A stretch of DNA of 64,000 nucleotides from Clarkia xantiana subsp. parviflora (GCA_036873135.1 JAPTYO010000007.1:23232763-23296762); one strand, 5' to 3'; counted from the first letter of the stretch, positions 44,528 to 56,371 are shown. Numbers and translations are program-made. The notes: generated from the letters alone by a model not told the origin.

Positions 44528-47500
44528 ACCTGATCATTTGATAGGATGTGTTTTGCAGTTTCTACGGCTAAATATGCTTGACAGAACTTTTTATGGGCTA
44601 GGAAGCTATCCCTCCTGCATGCATATATAAAGATCAATTAATAATAATTCCCAAATGTAGTAGATAGATATGGCATAAATGAAGTCGATCATATTACCTA
44701 TATATATGTTCGAAATCCTTACGACATATATGTATATTATATATATATATTCAACAAAAAAAAATGGAAACTTTATGAAAAGCTACTTAGGAAAAAAAAT
44801 GTAATTAGTTATATATATATGATCTCTCTCTAGCTATATTATAATATAGGGTTATGTACTTATAAGTGACAAGATAAATCAACGGACGTGTTTACTGTAG
44901 TGGACCAATATAATGACTATATAGTATTTATATGAAGTACAATAAAAATAAAAAGAATCTAAATGTGTGTCCTTCCAAAGAAAATAAAGCAAACACATCC
45001 AGTTGTTCTATATATATGTGCAACAATAATAAATTTCTGACTACATTTAATAAGCTGGTTCTTGATGTTTTGTTAGACCATATCCAAAACACTAACTCTA
45101 AAAGAAATCTAATTATTAGTGAGGAATCTACGTAGTTAGAAAATCGTTAGGAATATACGTTTAAGAAAAATATTGAAAATCTCATGTGAATATAACAATA
45201 TTCCAAGAATTTTATAAGTTAGTGACTTCTAACATAAGAACTCGTTAAAAATAGTCAAAATGAATTATGAGAAAAATTCCTTACAAAATTTAATATTTGT
45301 AAAAAAATTCCTTAAAATTTAATAAGTTTCTTAAAAATTTTACTTCACAAATTGATAGTTAGTTAACTGTTGGTACTTCATACACTGCGAGGCAGAATTA
45401 ATTAACCAACGCACGAGGAGATCAATGGTAGTGATCCGACTTATTCAGATCAGTATAAGAAATTTAGTCGATTGTGACAAATTTATTTGTGAGCACATAT
45501 AATTTTATTTATAAGAGATTGGGAAAAAAAATCCCTTACAAAATACAATATTTAAACAAATTCTAAAAGAATGACCCCTTACAAAAGCTTGACTAGAAAC
45601 TTTCATGGAAAATCAGCTACAAGATTTTTAGTTTTGTAAGAAATTTCTTACAAAACATAATTAATCCGTTAACAATTCTTATAATTGTGAGAGGTTGTTT
45701 CCCTTGAAAAAAAAAAGTCACCAATTACTAATTTTCTATTAATGTAATTAAATCACATATATATTATAGGAAAAAAAGGTTATCATCAAAATCAATATCT
45801 ATAAATCACAAAGTGGAAGCATGCACATAATTACCAAGATCTAATGATAAAGCAAATTCTATTTTTTATTTCAAGATATATAGATAAAGATATACCTGGC
45901 GAATTTAGTTGTACACTCGCATTTGTACGACTTAGTGCCGCAGATTTTGATATGAGCCTTATAATCAGAGTCAACCGCATAATCTTTACCGCACTTTTCG
46001 CATTTGAAGTTCTTCTCTCCATGCTTTCTCCTGTAGTGCTTTTTTATTCCGGTGAGGTCTCCGAGAGCCCTCTCCGGCAGGTGGTGGATACAAGTCGGCT
46101 CCGGGCAAACATACACCCTATTCTTCTTGCTCACAGCCTTACCATTGCTGTCTGGTTCATTCTTCTTCAGCTCCCATGGCAGGTTGTGGCCTCGCATGTG
46201 CAGCTGCAGGTTCTGCTCTCTCTTCAAACCCTTGCCGCACATCTTACACTGGAACCTGTGTGTCGCCAGTAGCTCCTCAGCTGTCAAAGAAATCACTTCT
46301 GCATTTGGGTCTGAAAAAAAACACAAGCACACATAAGTGTAGTAATTGTTAAGTGTACATGTGATGAGTTGTACTACATTAGTTAGATTAAAGAGTTGAA
46401 ACACTATATATACTTGGTGGACTACTCATACTATTACCTGTTGGTTTTAGTATAGAACTTCAGTGGTCTTATGTAGTGGTCTGGGATCGCTCCCCATTTT
46501 TAATCTCCCAACAGTAATTAAGCATAAAAAAAATCTTAAGATGGTATAGCCTTACCATATGTCTCGGAAATAGAAAATTCTTTATGGAAAACACTTTACT
46601 CATTGCGGGCTGGCTAGGTGTGAGCATGGATTATTCTAGGGGCTGACATCTTGAAAGAAGGCTACAACACCGGATGGGAAATAAAATTTTGTTTATACCA
46701 TGGAAGACGTCTAAGCCTTCTATCAAACTATTTTCAACAATTGCTCATTAACTGAAGGTTTCAGATTCGAGCCATAAATACAAAAAAAATCTTCATAGTC
46801 AATAATTTACCTTTTACTGAGTAACCTAGTGAGAGTATAGATTGTCTGTTTATAGAGCAAGCAGATCAAATGTGTCAGTAATCCTTTTGATAGACCCCTA
46901 GATACCCATGCGGGAAAAAAATTCCTTAAACTATTGTAAGATTTTGTAGTGGTTCATCGCTTCGTCCACTAATAATTAAATATCTCATATATAAACTCGC
47001 AAATGGAAAAAATTTCATGATCAATACTTTTTTCCCATACAGACTGTGCGACTGAAGATTACCCAGAAGCATGTCAAGCGGACGATGCCCTCTTGATAGG
47101 CTAGCCGGCCGTCTCCTAAGACATCCCGTAAAAAAAAAATCTTAGATCCGATCAAGTGCGTATCGATTGGTCCTGCTCTTAGGACATCCCGTAAAGAAAA
47201 AAAAAAATTTCTTAGATCTGATCAAGTGGGCGGATATCAATGGGTCCCGCTCCTAGAACATTCCGTGGAAAAAATATATTTTCTTAGATCTGGTCAAGCG
47301 CGGGTCTATCAATGGGACCCGCCATCGATCGAGGGGTACGGATCCAACACATAATTATTTTCACTTAACTACTGTCAGAAACATAAATTCGCACACAAAA
47401 ACTCTTTTTTTTTACGAAATAAGAAGCAACACAGTGATCTTATATGTCCGATTATTAATCTGTTACCTGGGTTTCCAGCAAGGCCTCTCTTCCTCTTGGT

Positions 47501-47575
47501 TGGCTTCTTCACCTGACCAGGTTCAGCAGCAGCAATGTGAGGTTGTTCTTTAGACAAAGAGGATGAATTGGACAT
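43613..47575 (-). CDS. INDETERMINATE-domain (IDD) C2H2 zinc-finger protein, IDD12-like, 4 exons
   Basis: IDD proteins are plant nuclear zinc-finger factors; many bind GRAS proteins such as SCR, SHR and DELLAs. Exons: 47575-47467, 46310-45896, 44614-44530, 44125-43613; 373 residues. The basic NLS KKPTKRKRGLAGNP runs into DPNAEVISLT. ZF1 is CKMCGKGLKREQNLQLHMRGH, followed by NLPWEL. ZF2 is CPEPTCIHH...KKHYRRKH. ZF3 (C2HC) is CEKCGKDYAVDSDYKAHIKIC. ZF4 starts CECTTKF and ends RRDSFLAHKKFC, with intron 2 inside it as usual. The C-terminal IDD motif SLTRDFLTL is present. The fingers are divergent: the usual KRYAVQSDWKAH reads KDYAVDSDYKAH, and the CDCGT-type step reads CECTT. Placement next to a SPI/BCHA gene supports an IDD12 assignment. 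Zinc ligands appear intact. Confidence 0.9.
44490..44522. repeat. (TA)n microsatellite in IDD intron 3
   Basis: A TA run just 3' of the exon 3 donor on the minus strand (about 8 nt into the intron). Confidence 0.9.
47113..47325. repeat. Three-copy ~70-bp minisatellite in IDD intron 1
   Basis: Three consecutive units share 'acatcccgta' (variant 'acattccgtg'), an A-rich run, 'cttagatc(c/t)g(a/g)tcaag', a GC-rich step and 'atc(g/a)atgg(g)tcc(c/t)gct'. Units begin near 47113, 47177 and 47249. They differ mainly in the A-run length and in point changes. Confidence 0.8.
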
Positions 47576-47711
47576 GGCTTAAAGGAACAAGAGAAACCTC
47601 CAATTGATAAAAACAAGAGAAACCTTAATCTATTGTTTGTTTGTAATTTGATACCTTCACCCCCTCTCTCCTTTTTAACCCTGAAGATGATTACAAAAGT
47701 TGGTGATGGTA

Positions 47712-48244
47712 TATAATTTAGGGAAAATAAGTTTACCTCATGTTTCAGTTTGGTGTTTCAGGATTAAAGTGTTGATATGGACTGTCCCAGATTTCATTTT
47801 TGTTAAAATTTGATGTCTCCGCCCGTCTTTTCCTCTTCTTTCAACCATTTCCATCAACCGACTCGCCCACTTATAATCCATCACTTGTTACTTTTCACAA
47901 AATCGTCAAATTTCACCCAAAAGTTGAACATTAAAAAAAAAAAAAAAAAAAAAAAGAAGAGTTTCCAGCAGAGCGATTTCGAGCGACAACAAAACGTGAT
48001 TTACTTGGGCAAATGTGGCCAACTTCTTAGGTGATGGTCCCGAAAAAGTGACGAGAAGGGAGCATGTTTGGGAGCTCGGATATGACAGTCGGTTTCGTCG
48101 GGATTGGCTTCTCTAAAGTAATCACACTGAGACACCAAATTTCAACCAAAATGAAACCTACGACACTCAATTTAAACGTCAGACACCAAACTGAAACATA
48201 AGGCAAACTTGAGACAGTAAATAGGTTTTTTTCCCTATAATTTA
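47712..48244 (-). mobile_element. Mutator-like MITE, family B, copy 1
   Basis: The element spans 47721-48235 (515 bp) and begins GGG and ends CCC. It is bordered on both sides by the identical 9-bp duplication 'tataattta' (47712-47720, 48236-48244). The termini are inverted repeats, for example 'tcatgtttcagtttggtgtt' at the left and 'aacataaggcaaac' with 'gacaccaaactgaaac' at the right. Its minus strand aligns along its length with the element at 55829-56362. A 9-bp duplication with long inverted repeats indicates the Mutator superfamily. There is no transposase. It lies just upstream of the IDD gene. Confidence 0.85.
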
Positions 48245-48849
48245 TTACAAAAGGCTATCTCTTTTACTCTCTAGATTTACTACCAGACAACGTCGTAAAA
48301 GCGCACTTTCAAAATTTAACTTCGCTACCAGCGGAATTTAGTGTGTGGGTGATATATACACACATTACAGGTTCGATTCTGCGCAGTGTCAAATGATGAA
48401 CGATGACATTAATTAAGTAGATATAAGGTATATTCGTTCAACTATTTTCACAATTTTGTGTCAGGAGCGTTAAAGTTAATTACATTGATGTATGTGGAGA
48501 TTGAAGTCGGTTGTAAAATATACATCTTATAGAAACACCCCTGGTTGACTGTTTTACTAAATGTTCCCGTAAATTCCGTAAAATTTAGTCGTCTTCCTCA
48601 CGGGATTTACGGAAGCATTTGTAACTATTTATTATTATTACCTCTTTAGTTTTTTATTTAAAAATATATAATATGATATCTTTCCATAAAAGTTATAATT
48701 TAGTATTTTATTTAAGTGGTAAGCGACTCGTGACTTCATTTGACTCGAATTCGACCCGTTGAAATCATCATCTTGGATAATTAATTTTAAACTCAACACT
48801 TTGAGCATGTTAATTATGAGGATATAGCTGCTCCCATTTTTTTAATTCT
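48245..48849. other. Spacer with SINE-like and hairpin segments
   Basis: 48320-48420 contains 'ctaccagcggaattt' and 'ggttcgattctgcg', a possible tRNA-like box B. 48556-48622 forms an imperfect stem: 'aaatgttcccgtaaattccg' against 'cgggatttacggaagcattt'. No gene was seen. Confidence 0.35.
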
Positions 48850-50195
48850 TACTAAAACCTGAATAGTTGTTTAATTGAAATAATTTGTAAATTCAGTATA
48901 TTCATCTGAACGATATTACATGAATATATAGTGAATACAATAAGCTAAATTAGGAATAAAACTAAATTAGGGGGAAAATATAATTACATAATATACGTAT
49001 ATATTTAACACTCCTCAAGTTGGAGTGTATATGTCGAGCATGTCCAACTTGTCACATATATTTTTAATTGAAATTTTGCGGAGAGGCTTGGTTAGAATGT
49101 CCACAGGCTGGTGATCTGTCCGAACGGAAATGAGTTGGATACATGGGGGACAAGTGTATGTTCCTATGACAAGATCTCGAATCAGGTGACAATCCACTTC
49201 AATTTGCTTGGTCCACTCATGGAAGACTTGATTCTTGGTAATATACATGGCATATTAGTTGTCACGGTGTAACTTCATCAAATCGTCGTGTAAAATACAC
49301 AAATCGCTGATTAAACGCTTTGTCCAGACTAACTCGCAAGCTGTGATTGCCATCGCACGGTATTCTGACTATGCACTGGATCGAGATACAACTGTTTGTT
49401 TCTTACTCTACCATGATATAAGGTTACCATCGAAGAAAGACGTAATATTCAGTAGCTGACATTCGATTAGTAGGACAACCCGCTCAATCAGCATCAGTGA
49501 ACGTTGCGATCCTATTATGTCCTGGTCAGAATATATGGGTCCTTTCCCGGGAGATACCTTAAGATATCTAAGGATCCGAATCTGCAACCTAGTGTGTCGT
49601 GTGCGGAGCTGACATGAATTGATTTACTACACTCACTGGATAAGAAATGTTTGGTTGAGTAACTGTCATATAATTTAATTTCTCGACCAATCTTTGATAT
49701 TTTTCAGGATCATGTAGGTCCGCTCCATCATCAGGCATGAGCTTGGTCTCGGGAACCATCGATGAATCAACATGTTTGCATCCAAACTAACCCGCACTCG
49801 GAAAGCATATCAAAGGCATACTTTCTCTGACAAATAAGTATTTTTTTTTTCAGGAGATCGTTATACTTCAATGAAAAGAAAGTACTTGAGTTTACCAAGG
49901 TTCGTGATCTGAAATTGCTTGCTCAAAAAGTTCTTCAACGCTGATATCCTCTCGACAACATCACTGGTGATAATCAGATCATCAACATAAGCGACTAATA
50001 GTACTGTTTCCCTTCCAAGTGTCTATAAAAGACGGAATGGTCATTAGCACTCCTGGTCATGCCAAACTGATGAAGTGCATGTGAGAAACGCCTGAACCAA
50101 GCTCTGGGGGATTGCTTCTGACCATATAGAGATTTTCGCAAACGACATACTTTGGAAGACTCCTCCTGAATAACGAATCCAGGTGGCTGAGTCAT
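48850..50195 (-). mobile_element. Decayed Ty1/copia retrotransposon, 3' half
   Basis: On the minus strand, reverse transcriptase sequence (QPPGFVIQEESSKVCRLRKS, 50195 downward) reaches the catalytic YVDD step near 49987, but in a shifted frame just after GKQYY, so the gene is broken there. A degraded stretch leads to the RNase H end (VFHEWTKQIEVDCHLIRD, VDILTKPL; 49248-49015). A polypurine tract, 'ccaacttgaggag', precedes TGTTAAATATATACG at 49010, the likely start of the 3' LTR. The LTR's far end was not found. The 5' part is missing beyond 50195, where hAT-like sequence starts. Confidence 0.75.
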
Positions 50196-50760
50196 GTAAA
50201 CTAGGGGTGGGCGTGGGCGGGTTTGGTTGGGAAATTTGAAAAATAATTCACGCCCGCCAAAGTTCGGGTTTTTAGACTCGGGTTCGGGCTCGGGCGGGAA
50301 AATATGAGAAAAATTCCCGCCCGACCTCGGGTTTCGGATTTTTCGGGCGGGTTCGGGTTAGACCAAACTAACAACTTAGAAATATTTGTCTGCACAATTT
50401 TACAGACTATGTTAATTAAAAAAAATGGTAAGCAAACCAGTACTTGAGTAAGTAACCATGATTACATACACATCGACATCTTGACTAAGTAACCTGGATT
50501 ATACAGAGCAGAATCAGATAACCATCTTGATTCTTGACTACCTGGAATATACAATTTGGACCGGCTCCGAATTGTAGTGCAATCCGGAGCTGGTCCGGAT
50601 TGTCTTGCAATCCGGACGCGGTGTAAGTCTGGGGCGCATACACGCGTGTCCCGGAATTTTTAGTACCCGCGGGTGAACATTTCGAAACCGTTTAGTGAGT
50701 CCGACGTGTATACGAAGTCAGAATAATATAAAACGAACCCGAATCGGACGTATGCCCATC
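50196..50760. mobile_element. hAT-like terminus and GC-rich repeat DNA inserted in copia remnant
   Basis: 'ctaggggtgggc' at ~50202 begins a run of GGGCGGG/GGGTTCGGG-type repeats to ~50360. Such TAGGGGTG starts are typical of plant hAT-type non-autonomous elements. It interrupts the copia reverse transcriptase immediately upstream of its QPPGF motif. 50540-50660 contains repeated 'ccggattg' and 'caatccgga' steps. The other end was not identified. Confidence 0.4.
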
Positions 50761-50825
50761 AGCATGTACTATGATTTAGTTTCTGTAGTGATTACTCCCC
50801 GTAATCTATCAGTGGTATCAGAGCC
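50761..50825 (+). promoter_or_regulatory. 5' LTR remnant and primer-binding site
   Basis: 50761-50811 matches the end of the 3' LTR ('tgatttagtttctgtagtga', then 'ttactcccc(g/a)taatctatca'). One base later, TGGTATCAGAGCC (50813-50825) is the primer-binding site complementary to initiator methionine tRNA. Sequence before 50761 does not resemble the 3' LTR, so only ~51 bp of a ~602-bp LTR remain. Confidence 0.85.
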
Positions 50826-51649
50826 TGTGTTAGGAGTTCATGATTTTGATAAATTTGTGTTCTTGAAAATTCAAACTTTGGACTGGAATTTTTAAAAGGA
50901 AATTTTAAAATTTTCGAATTTTTAAAGTTAAAGGTGGTCCGAAATTTTCATGATGTTCTTAGAAAATTTGATGTTCATGATCTTCAAGAAAAAGATGATA
51001 TTTATCAAAATCAAACATTGGATTGTAGATCTTATTAAAATTTGATCTTGAAATTTGACCACTTGTTCCCAATTATGTGTTTTTGGCCGAAACCCTAGGT
51101 GAATTACAATATAATTTTTTTAATTTCTTAGTCGCCAAGAAACAAATTTCAGCCGAAACCTTTTTTTTTAATAATATTGTTTACCATATTTTAATTTTTA
51201 TTCTAGGTAACAATATATCTATAATTGAGAACATTATGATAGATTCACATTAGTATATAGAAATATATATAACTATCAATATATCTAAATATTTAAATAG
51301 GTTAAAGATATTATTGATAGATTTTAGTTACCTAAATTGAGAAAATATATTGTTAATATATGTTTCCCTATTTAAAATATTGACAATAAATAAAATATAT
51401 ATTAATATGTGGGTAGCCGAAATTTACATATATATATATTGTTGATTGATTTAATCTTATGGATAGAATCTTGGAAAAATATATATATGTTATAGTTATG
51501 GCCGAAATATATATATATATATTTAACATTGGAAATTATTTTATATAGTTAATGTTACTTGGTGGCTAAGTTAAATATTTTTGGACTTTAAAACCCTACT
51601 TGGGCCACAAGTAAACATTTCGGCCCAACCTTTTATATTTTAATTATTG

Positions 51650-51955
51650 GGCCGGTCCAATATGTCAAACCGAGACGAATTAAAACAGAACCGGATTTTT
51701 TCAATCGGTTCGACCTAAACGGGTCAGGTCGGACCGGGGTAACTAAGTGGATCTAACCGAACTGGTTTTGTATGTTGAATCGAAACCTATTTTTATTGGA
51801 CCGATTCGGAACGAACCAGATTTTAAAATTTAAAACCGGACCAAACCAGATTTTCCGGACCAGACCCAAATTGAATTTTCTAGACCGAACCGAACCGGAT
51901 CAAATCAGACCGAAATTGACTGAACCGAACCGTATTTTCAAAACTGAATTCTAGT
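51650..51955. repeat. GACCGAACCG-type degenerate simple repeat
   Basis: Dense, imperfect recurrences of 'accgaaccg', 'ggaccgga' and 'gaaccaga'-type words inside the retrotransposon leader region. It encodes nothing recognisable. It may be an inserted element end or internal low-complexity DNA. Confidence 0.5.
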
Positions 51956-52908
51956 CAATTAAAATAGGGAGGTCAAGGTTTAAAATCCAAATGTTTTTGA
52001 ACCTCAATAGGCCTACACAGTGCTCAATGGTTGATAACCTTTATGCCTTGTTTCGATTATGGGGATAGATCTCAGAGATACATGTTTTTGGGACTGGTAT
52101 AATTAGTGGGCTGAATTGCAATTGTTTATTATTCAATATATATTTATGCATGATTAGAAATGTTGTCTTGACTGAGTCAGGTTAGCTGGATGTTGCATAT
52201 TGTGAGCTGAGCCCTGGTTAAATATATGCAATGCGCACTAGGATAGACATGCTGTGATGGTTGAAAATGCATAGGATTCATGTCTAGAATGCTGCATGAT
52301 TGAATATAAGCATGAATTGCAAATTAGCCCCTAATTTTTAAAATTATTTTAAAATAAAAAACCAGTCGCCAAATGTGTATGATGGATGTGAATGTTACAT
52401 GTTTGACACGTATGCTAGAATGTTGAGGATGTAGCTGCATTTGATAATTTACTTGGAAGTAGTATTATGTATGCAAGCATGAGTTCCTCAGAACATTAGA
52501 CACATGACGTGTAAGCATGAGTGTGGTTTATGTGATGAATGTTACTGGCGTATGATAATTTACGTTGATAGTAGAATTATATATGCATGAGTGAATTCAG
52601 CAGAATATTTTTCCAAAATAAAAGGGCCTTGGGAAAGCTAAGACCGGGTATGCTTATTTTAAAATTCCTGTTCCGGTAATTTGCGATTAAAACCGTTTTA
52701 AAAGACTGATCTATTGGATAGCAGCCGACGATAATGTGAACTCTTCCACAGCCATCTTCCATTGGTTTACTGGTGGTCGATTGGTTTAGATGACTGATGA
52801 ATCATTATTTGTTGGATTCCATCTTAATAGATATTTGATGTATGCAATTCTTTCTCATAATGTTATTTTCTCCCTGATTTATGCGTGATTATCAATGTGT
52901 TAGTATCA

Positions 52909-53781
52909 ATGGCTGCAATCAGCAATGTTATCTCCCAAATGAATAAGGAAGTGAGATTGAACAGCAACAATTATTAGATCTGGAATAAGCGGACGAGGAT
53001 GGTAATTACTGAAATGAGAGGTTTGGAACATTTGACTTCAAAACAAGTCAGGCCAGAGGGAGACCTCACGGCCGAACTGAAGAAATTCCATGATGAATGA
53101 GATGCAAAGGACCAGGAAATACGCTCCGCCTTGTTGTCACTACTTGAGGCTGACATACTCTATGTATATGATCACTATGAGTCTGTCAAGGACCTTTGGG
53201 ACGGTCTTAAGGCAGGGTTTGGTGTTTACACCACAGCCCAGAAGCGGTCATTAAACATCGCTTTAGACTCGTACAAGATGAATCACAAGCATACAATGAA
53301 AGAGCATATTAGACACATGTCTAACATGCTTGCTGAACTCAGGGAGGCAGGAGAAATCCTGACCGACGAACAAAATGTCCAATGCGTCATCCGTTTCTTT
53401 CCTGACTCTTGGAATAGCATGAAAATGCACCTTACTCATGCCACTCAACTCGATGACCTCGAGAAAGTGCGAGTCCATCTCGAGCTGGAAAAGGATCGTC
53501 TCAAGGCTGAAAAGCTGAGAGCGAAAATGCATCTTGCATCCTCGCATCCAGTTGAGCAAAATGGTAAGTGCAAGATAAAAGGAAAAGGCCTTCAGTTTAA
53601 GGCTGATAAGCCTTTACCTCTAAAACCTCATAAGAAGTTCAAGCGAAAGCATTTCGGTGGCAAGAAAAGGCAAGCAAAACAGACACGTAGAGAAGAAACT
53701 CGAACGTGTTTCAGGTGTGGCGTGAAAGGACACCTTGCTATGGCCTGTACCAATCATCCCAAGGTACGTGCTGAAGAATAA
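52909..53781 (+). pseudogene. copia gag remnant (UBN2-type, with zinc knuckle)
   Basis: A start ATG is at 52909, but an in-frame stop follows within ~70 bases. The longest intact part (53131-53781) carries the UBN2 gag pattern (VKDLWDGLKAGFG, MKEHIRHMSNMLAELREAG, a Leu/Glu-rich helical stretch), then a Lys/Arg-rich region and one CCHC knuckle, CFRCGVKGHLAMAC. It stops at 53781. This is the structural protein of the retrotransposon and is no longer functional. Confidence 0.8.
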
Positions 53782-54319
53782 TGATAACCTCATAAGTTCT
53801 TCAAGGACTCTTCTCACTCGAAAGTAATTCAAATTTACCCTTTTGGATTACAGAAACGAGAGGGAGAACAAGCACAAACCTGAGGAGCTTGCCCCGAAAA
53901 CATACAGATTGAATGAAAGACTTTATCTTTATTTTCTGAATGAACCTCTTCTTAATTTTCAGTTTAAGATACTCAATGATAATAATGTTCCTTGAAATAT
54001 AGGAAACACTTCATTTTGAGCATGTGACAAATGCTTGGACAAAGTATCGATTACCCATTTCTCAAGCTATTCGATCATTTTGATTGTTGTTTAATGCATT
54101 GCTTATGTATATTGCTTATAAATCTTTCTTTATTATTAGTACTCCATTGAAATGAAATAATCTGTAATGATAATCATGTGCGAAACCGATTGGATTAAAT
54201 TGAATTAAATTCAGAAATGAAACGATTCACCCTATGATTAAAACTACGGTGAATAGTGCTACGCGCAAGTGGACCTCGATAGACGGAACATATCGTTTCA
54301 AAATACGAATTTAATAAAT

Positions 54320-55219
54320 TAACGGCATGTTTGGTTCGAGGATTTGGAATAGGAATTGGGAATGGGTAATCCTATGATGTTGTTTGGTTCTTAAATTATG
54401 TGGAATAAGCATTCCTAATTCCCAATTTTGAGGGAATACTTAATCCTAGCCTAACCCCTAGGATTATGTATTCCAAGTTTCCTATAATTAAAATAAATAA
54501 GTAAAAATACTATTTTACCCATAATTTATTTATTTACTGCATATCATACTTCTAGTTATTTACGTACATAATTTATTTTTCTAAATATTTTACATCATGT
54601 ATCTTACAATTTGTTTCGTCGTTTACGTACATAATCTGTTTTTTTACATAATATGTTTGTTTTTTTACATAATCTGTTTTTTTTTTTTTTTACATAATCT
54701 GATTACACAACATATTTCTTGTGTATTATATATAATGTATTATATCATGTAGGTAAATCTAATTAAAAGTGATCATATTTCAATTTAATTAAGAATAATG
54801 ATTTAACATTTTATTTTTTCATTACAATATATTCTATCAGTTATAGTGAATTTTGCAATATCTCAAAAAATTATTTAAAAAAATTATTATTTAAAAAAAT
54901 TATTGTTTTTGTAAAAAGATAATCATTTATAAAAAAAATCAAATTTTCGTTTAATAATATGTGATTTGACTTTTTTTCATGTTTAATAATGTTAATTTAA
55001 TTAATACAAATATTAAAAGGGTATATATGTCAATTATGGTCTATTCCATTCCTTTACGTATAACATTTTATCAACCAAACATTGGATTTGTAATCAGCAT
55101 TCCCTATTCATCTTGTCAACCAAACAACTACATATTAATATTACCTATTCCTTATTCCCTATTCCGTATTCCTTATTCCCTATTCCGTATTCAAATTCTT
55201 TGAACCAAACATGCCGTAA
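54320..55219. mobile_element. PIF/Harbinger (Tourist-type) non-autonomous element nested in the retrotransposon
   Basis: The termini 'cggcatgtttggttcgagga' (54323) and 'gaaccaaacatgccg' (to 55216) are inverted repeats flanked by TAA on both sides (54320-54322, 55217-55219), the 3-bp target preference of PIF/Harbinger. Inner ends are also complementary in character (GGAATAGGAATTGGGAAT against ATTCCTTATTCCCTATTCC, the latter tandemly repeated). The length is 894 bp, with no transposase. It interrupts the region between gag and pol. Confidence 0.8.
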
Positions 55220-55819
55220 GTGTTTGAATGATTAGGTTCTGAATTTTCGTTTGCATTCCTTCGGAAATAACTTATTGATAACATTTACATCGTTATGGAG
55301 TAGGCTTCGAAACTACCACGGCCTTGTAAAAGTATCAGCTGACACATAGGGTGAAAACCCATTATGCTCAGTTATGAGATGGGATAAAATCTTTGAGATA
55401 AGTTTGCAAACGAAGAAGGATAAAGTCGGTTAAACGATTTTCCTTCCAAACGCCTTGAACGATAAGTCAGGCTAGGCATTCAAATCAATTAAAACACACT
55501 TCAAGAAGCACAGTTCAAGAACATAATGTTAGAGTCACTCTATCAGGTGTTCCCTAAGGGATGAAAAAGATGACTCAAATGTATGTAAACTGTGTTCCAA
55601 TAAAATCGGAAAGACGCGTCGCCATAAAATGTAAAGAATGATAATGAGTTAAATCATATCATCTTGCGACATTAAATTGCGCACTAAACACACATTTAGG
55701 ACAAGAGCATGATAACTACTCTTAGAAAATGTCTGTTTAAAGCTTTTGAAAATGATGTCGTAGTCGAACATGAAGACATTATATCACTTGAGGGCGAATA
55801 TTCCAAATACATGGACAAT

Positions 55820-56371
55820 TTAAATCTAGGGTTAATAACTAAAAAAACTGTCCAAGATTTACCCTATGTTAAAATTAGGTGTCTGAAGTTTGAAATGTTA
55901 AAATGGACTGTCACAAGTTTCATTTTTGTTGAAATTTGGTGTCTCGGTGTGATTACTTTAGAGAAGTCAATTCCGACGAAACTGTATGTCAAATTCGAGC
56001 TCTCATACACACTCCCTTCTCGTCATCTTGCCGGGACCGTCACCTAAAAATTTGGTCACATCCGGGCAAGTAAATCTCGCTCTATTGTCATTGGAAAATG
56101 GCTCCACACCACTCTTCTAGAAACTTTTTTTTAATAGTTTAATTTTTAGGTGAAATTTGACGATTTTGTGAAAAGTAAAGAGTGATGGATTATGAGGAGG
56201 TTGGTGGGTTGATGAAAATGATTGAATGGAGATGAAAAGACGCACAAAGACACCAAATTTCAACAAAAATGAAACTTGAGACAGTCCATTTTATCATTTC
56301 AAACTTCAGACACCTAATTTTAACATAGGGTAAACCTTGGACAGTTTTTTAGTTATTAACCCTTAAATCTA
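55820..56371 (+). mobile_element. Mutator-like MITE, family B, copy 2, nested in the retrotransposon
   Basis: The element spans 55829-56362 (534 bp) with 9-bp duplications 'ttaaatcta' at 55820-55828 and 56363-56371. The terminal inverted repeats are nearly perfect over at least 47 bp ('gggttaataactaaaaaac' ... 'gttttttagttattaaccc') and continue with lower identity beyond 100 bp. It aligns with the minus strand of 47721-48235. Higher arm identity than copy 1 suggests a younger insertion. Confidence 0.9.

Noticed and set aside
49259..49459. Plus-strand frame within the minus-strand copia remnant.
   Set aside because: It is the antisense shadow of degraded RNase H/RT coding sequence.
55829..56047. 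Open frame running into the family B MITE.
   Set aside because: It crosses the MITE border and its duplication, so it cannot be an ancestral gene.
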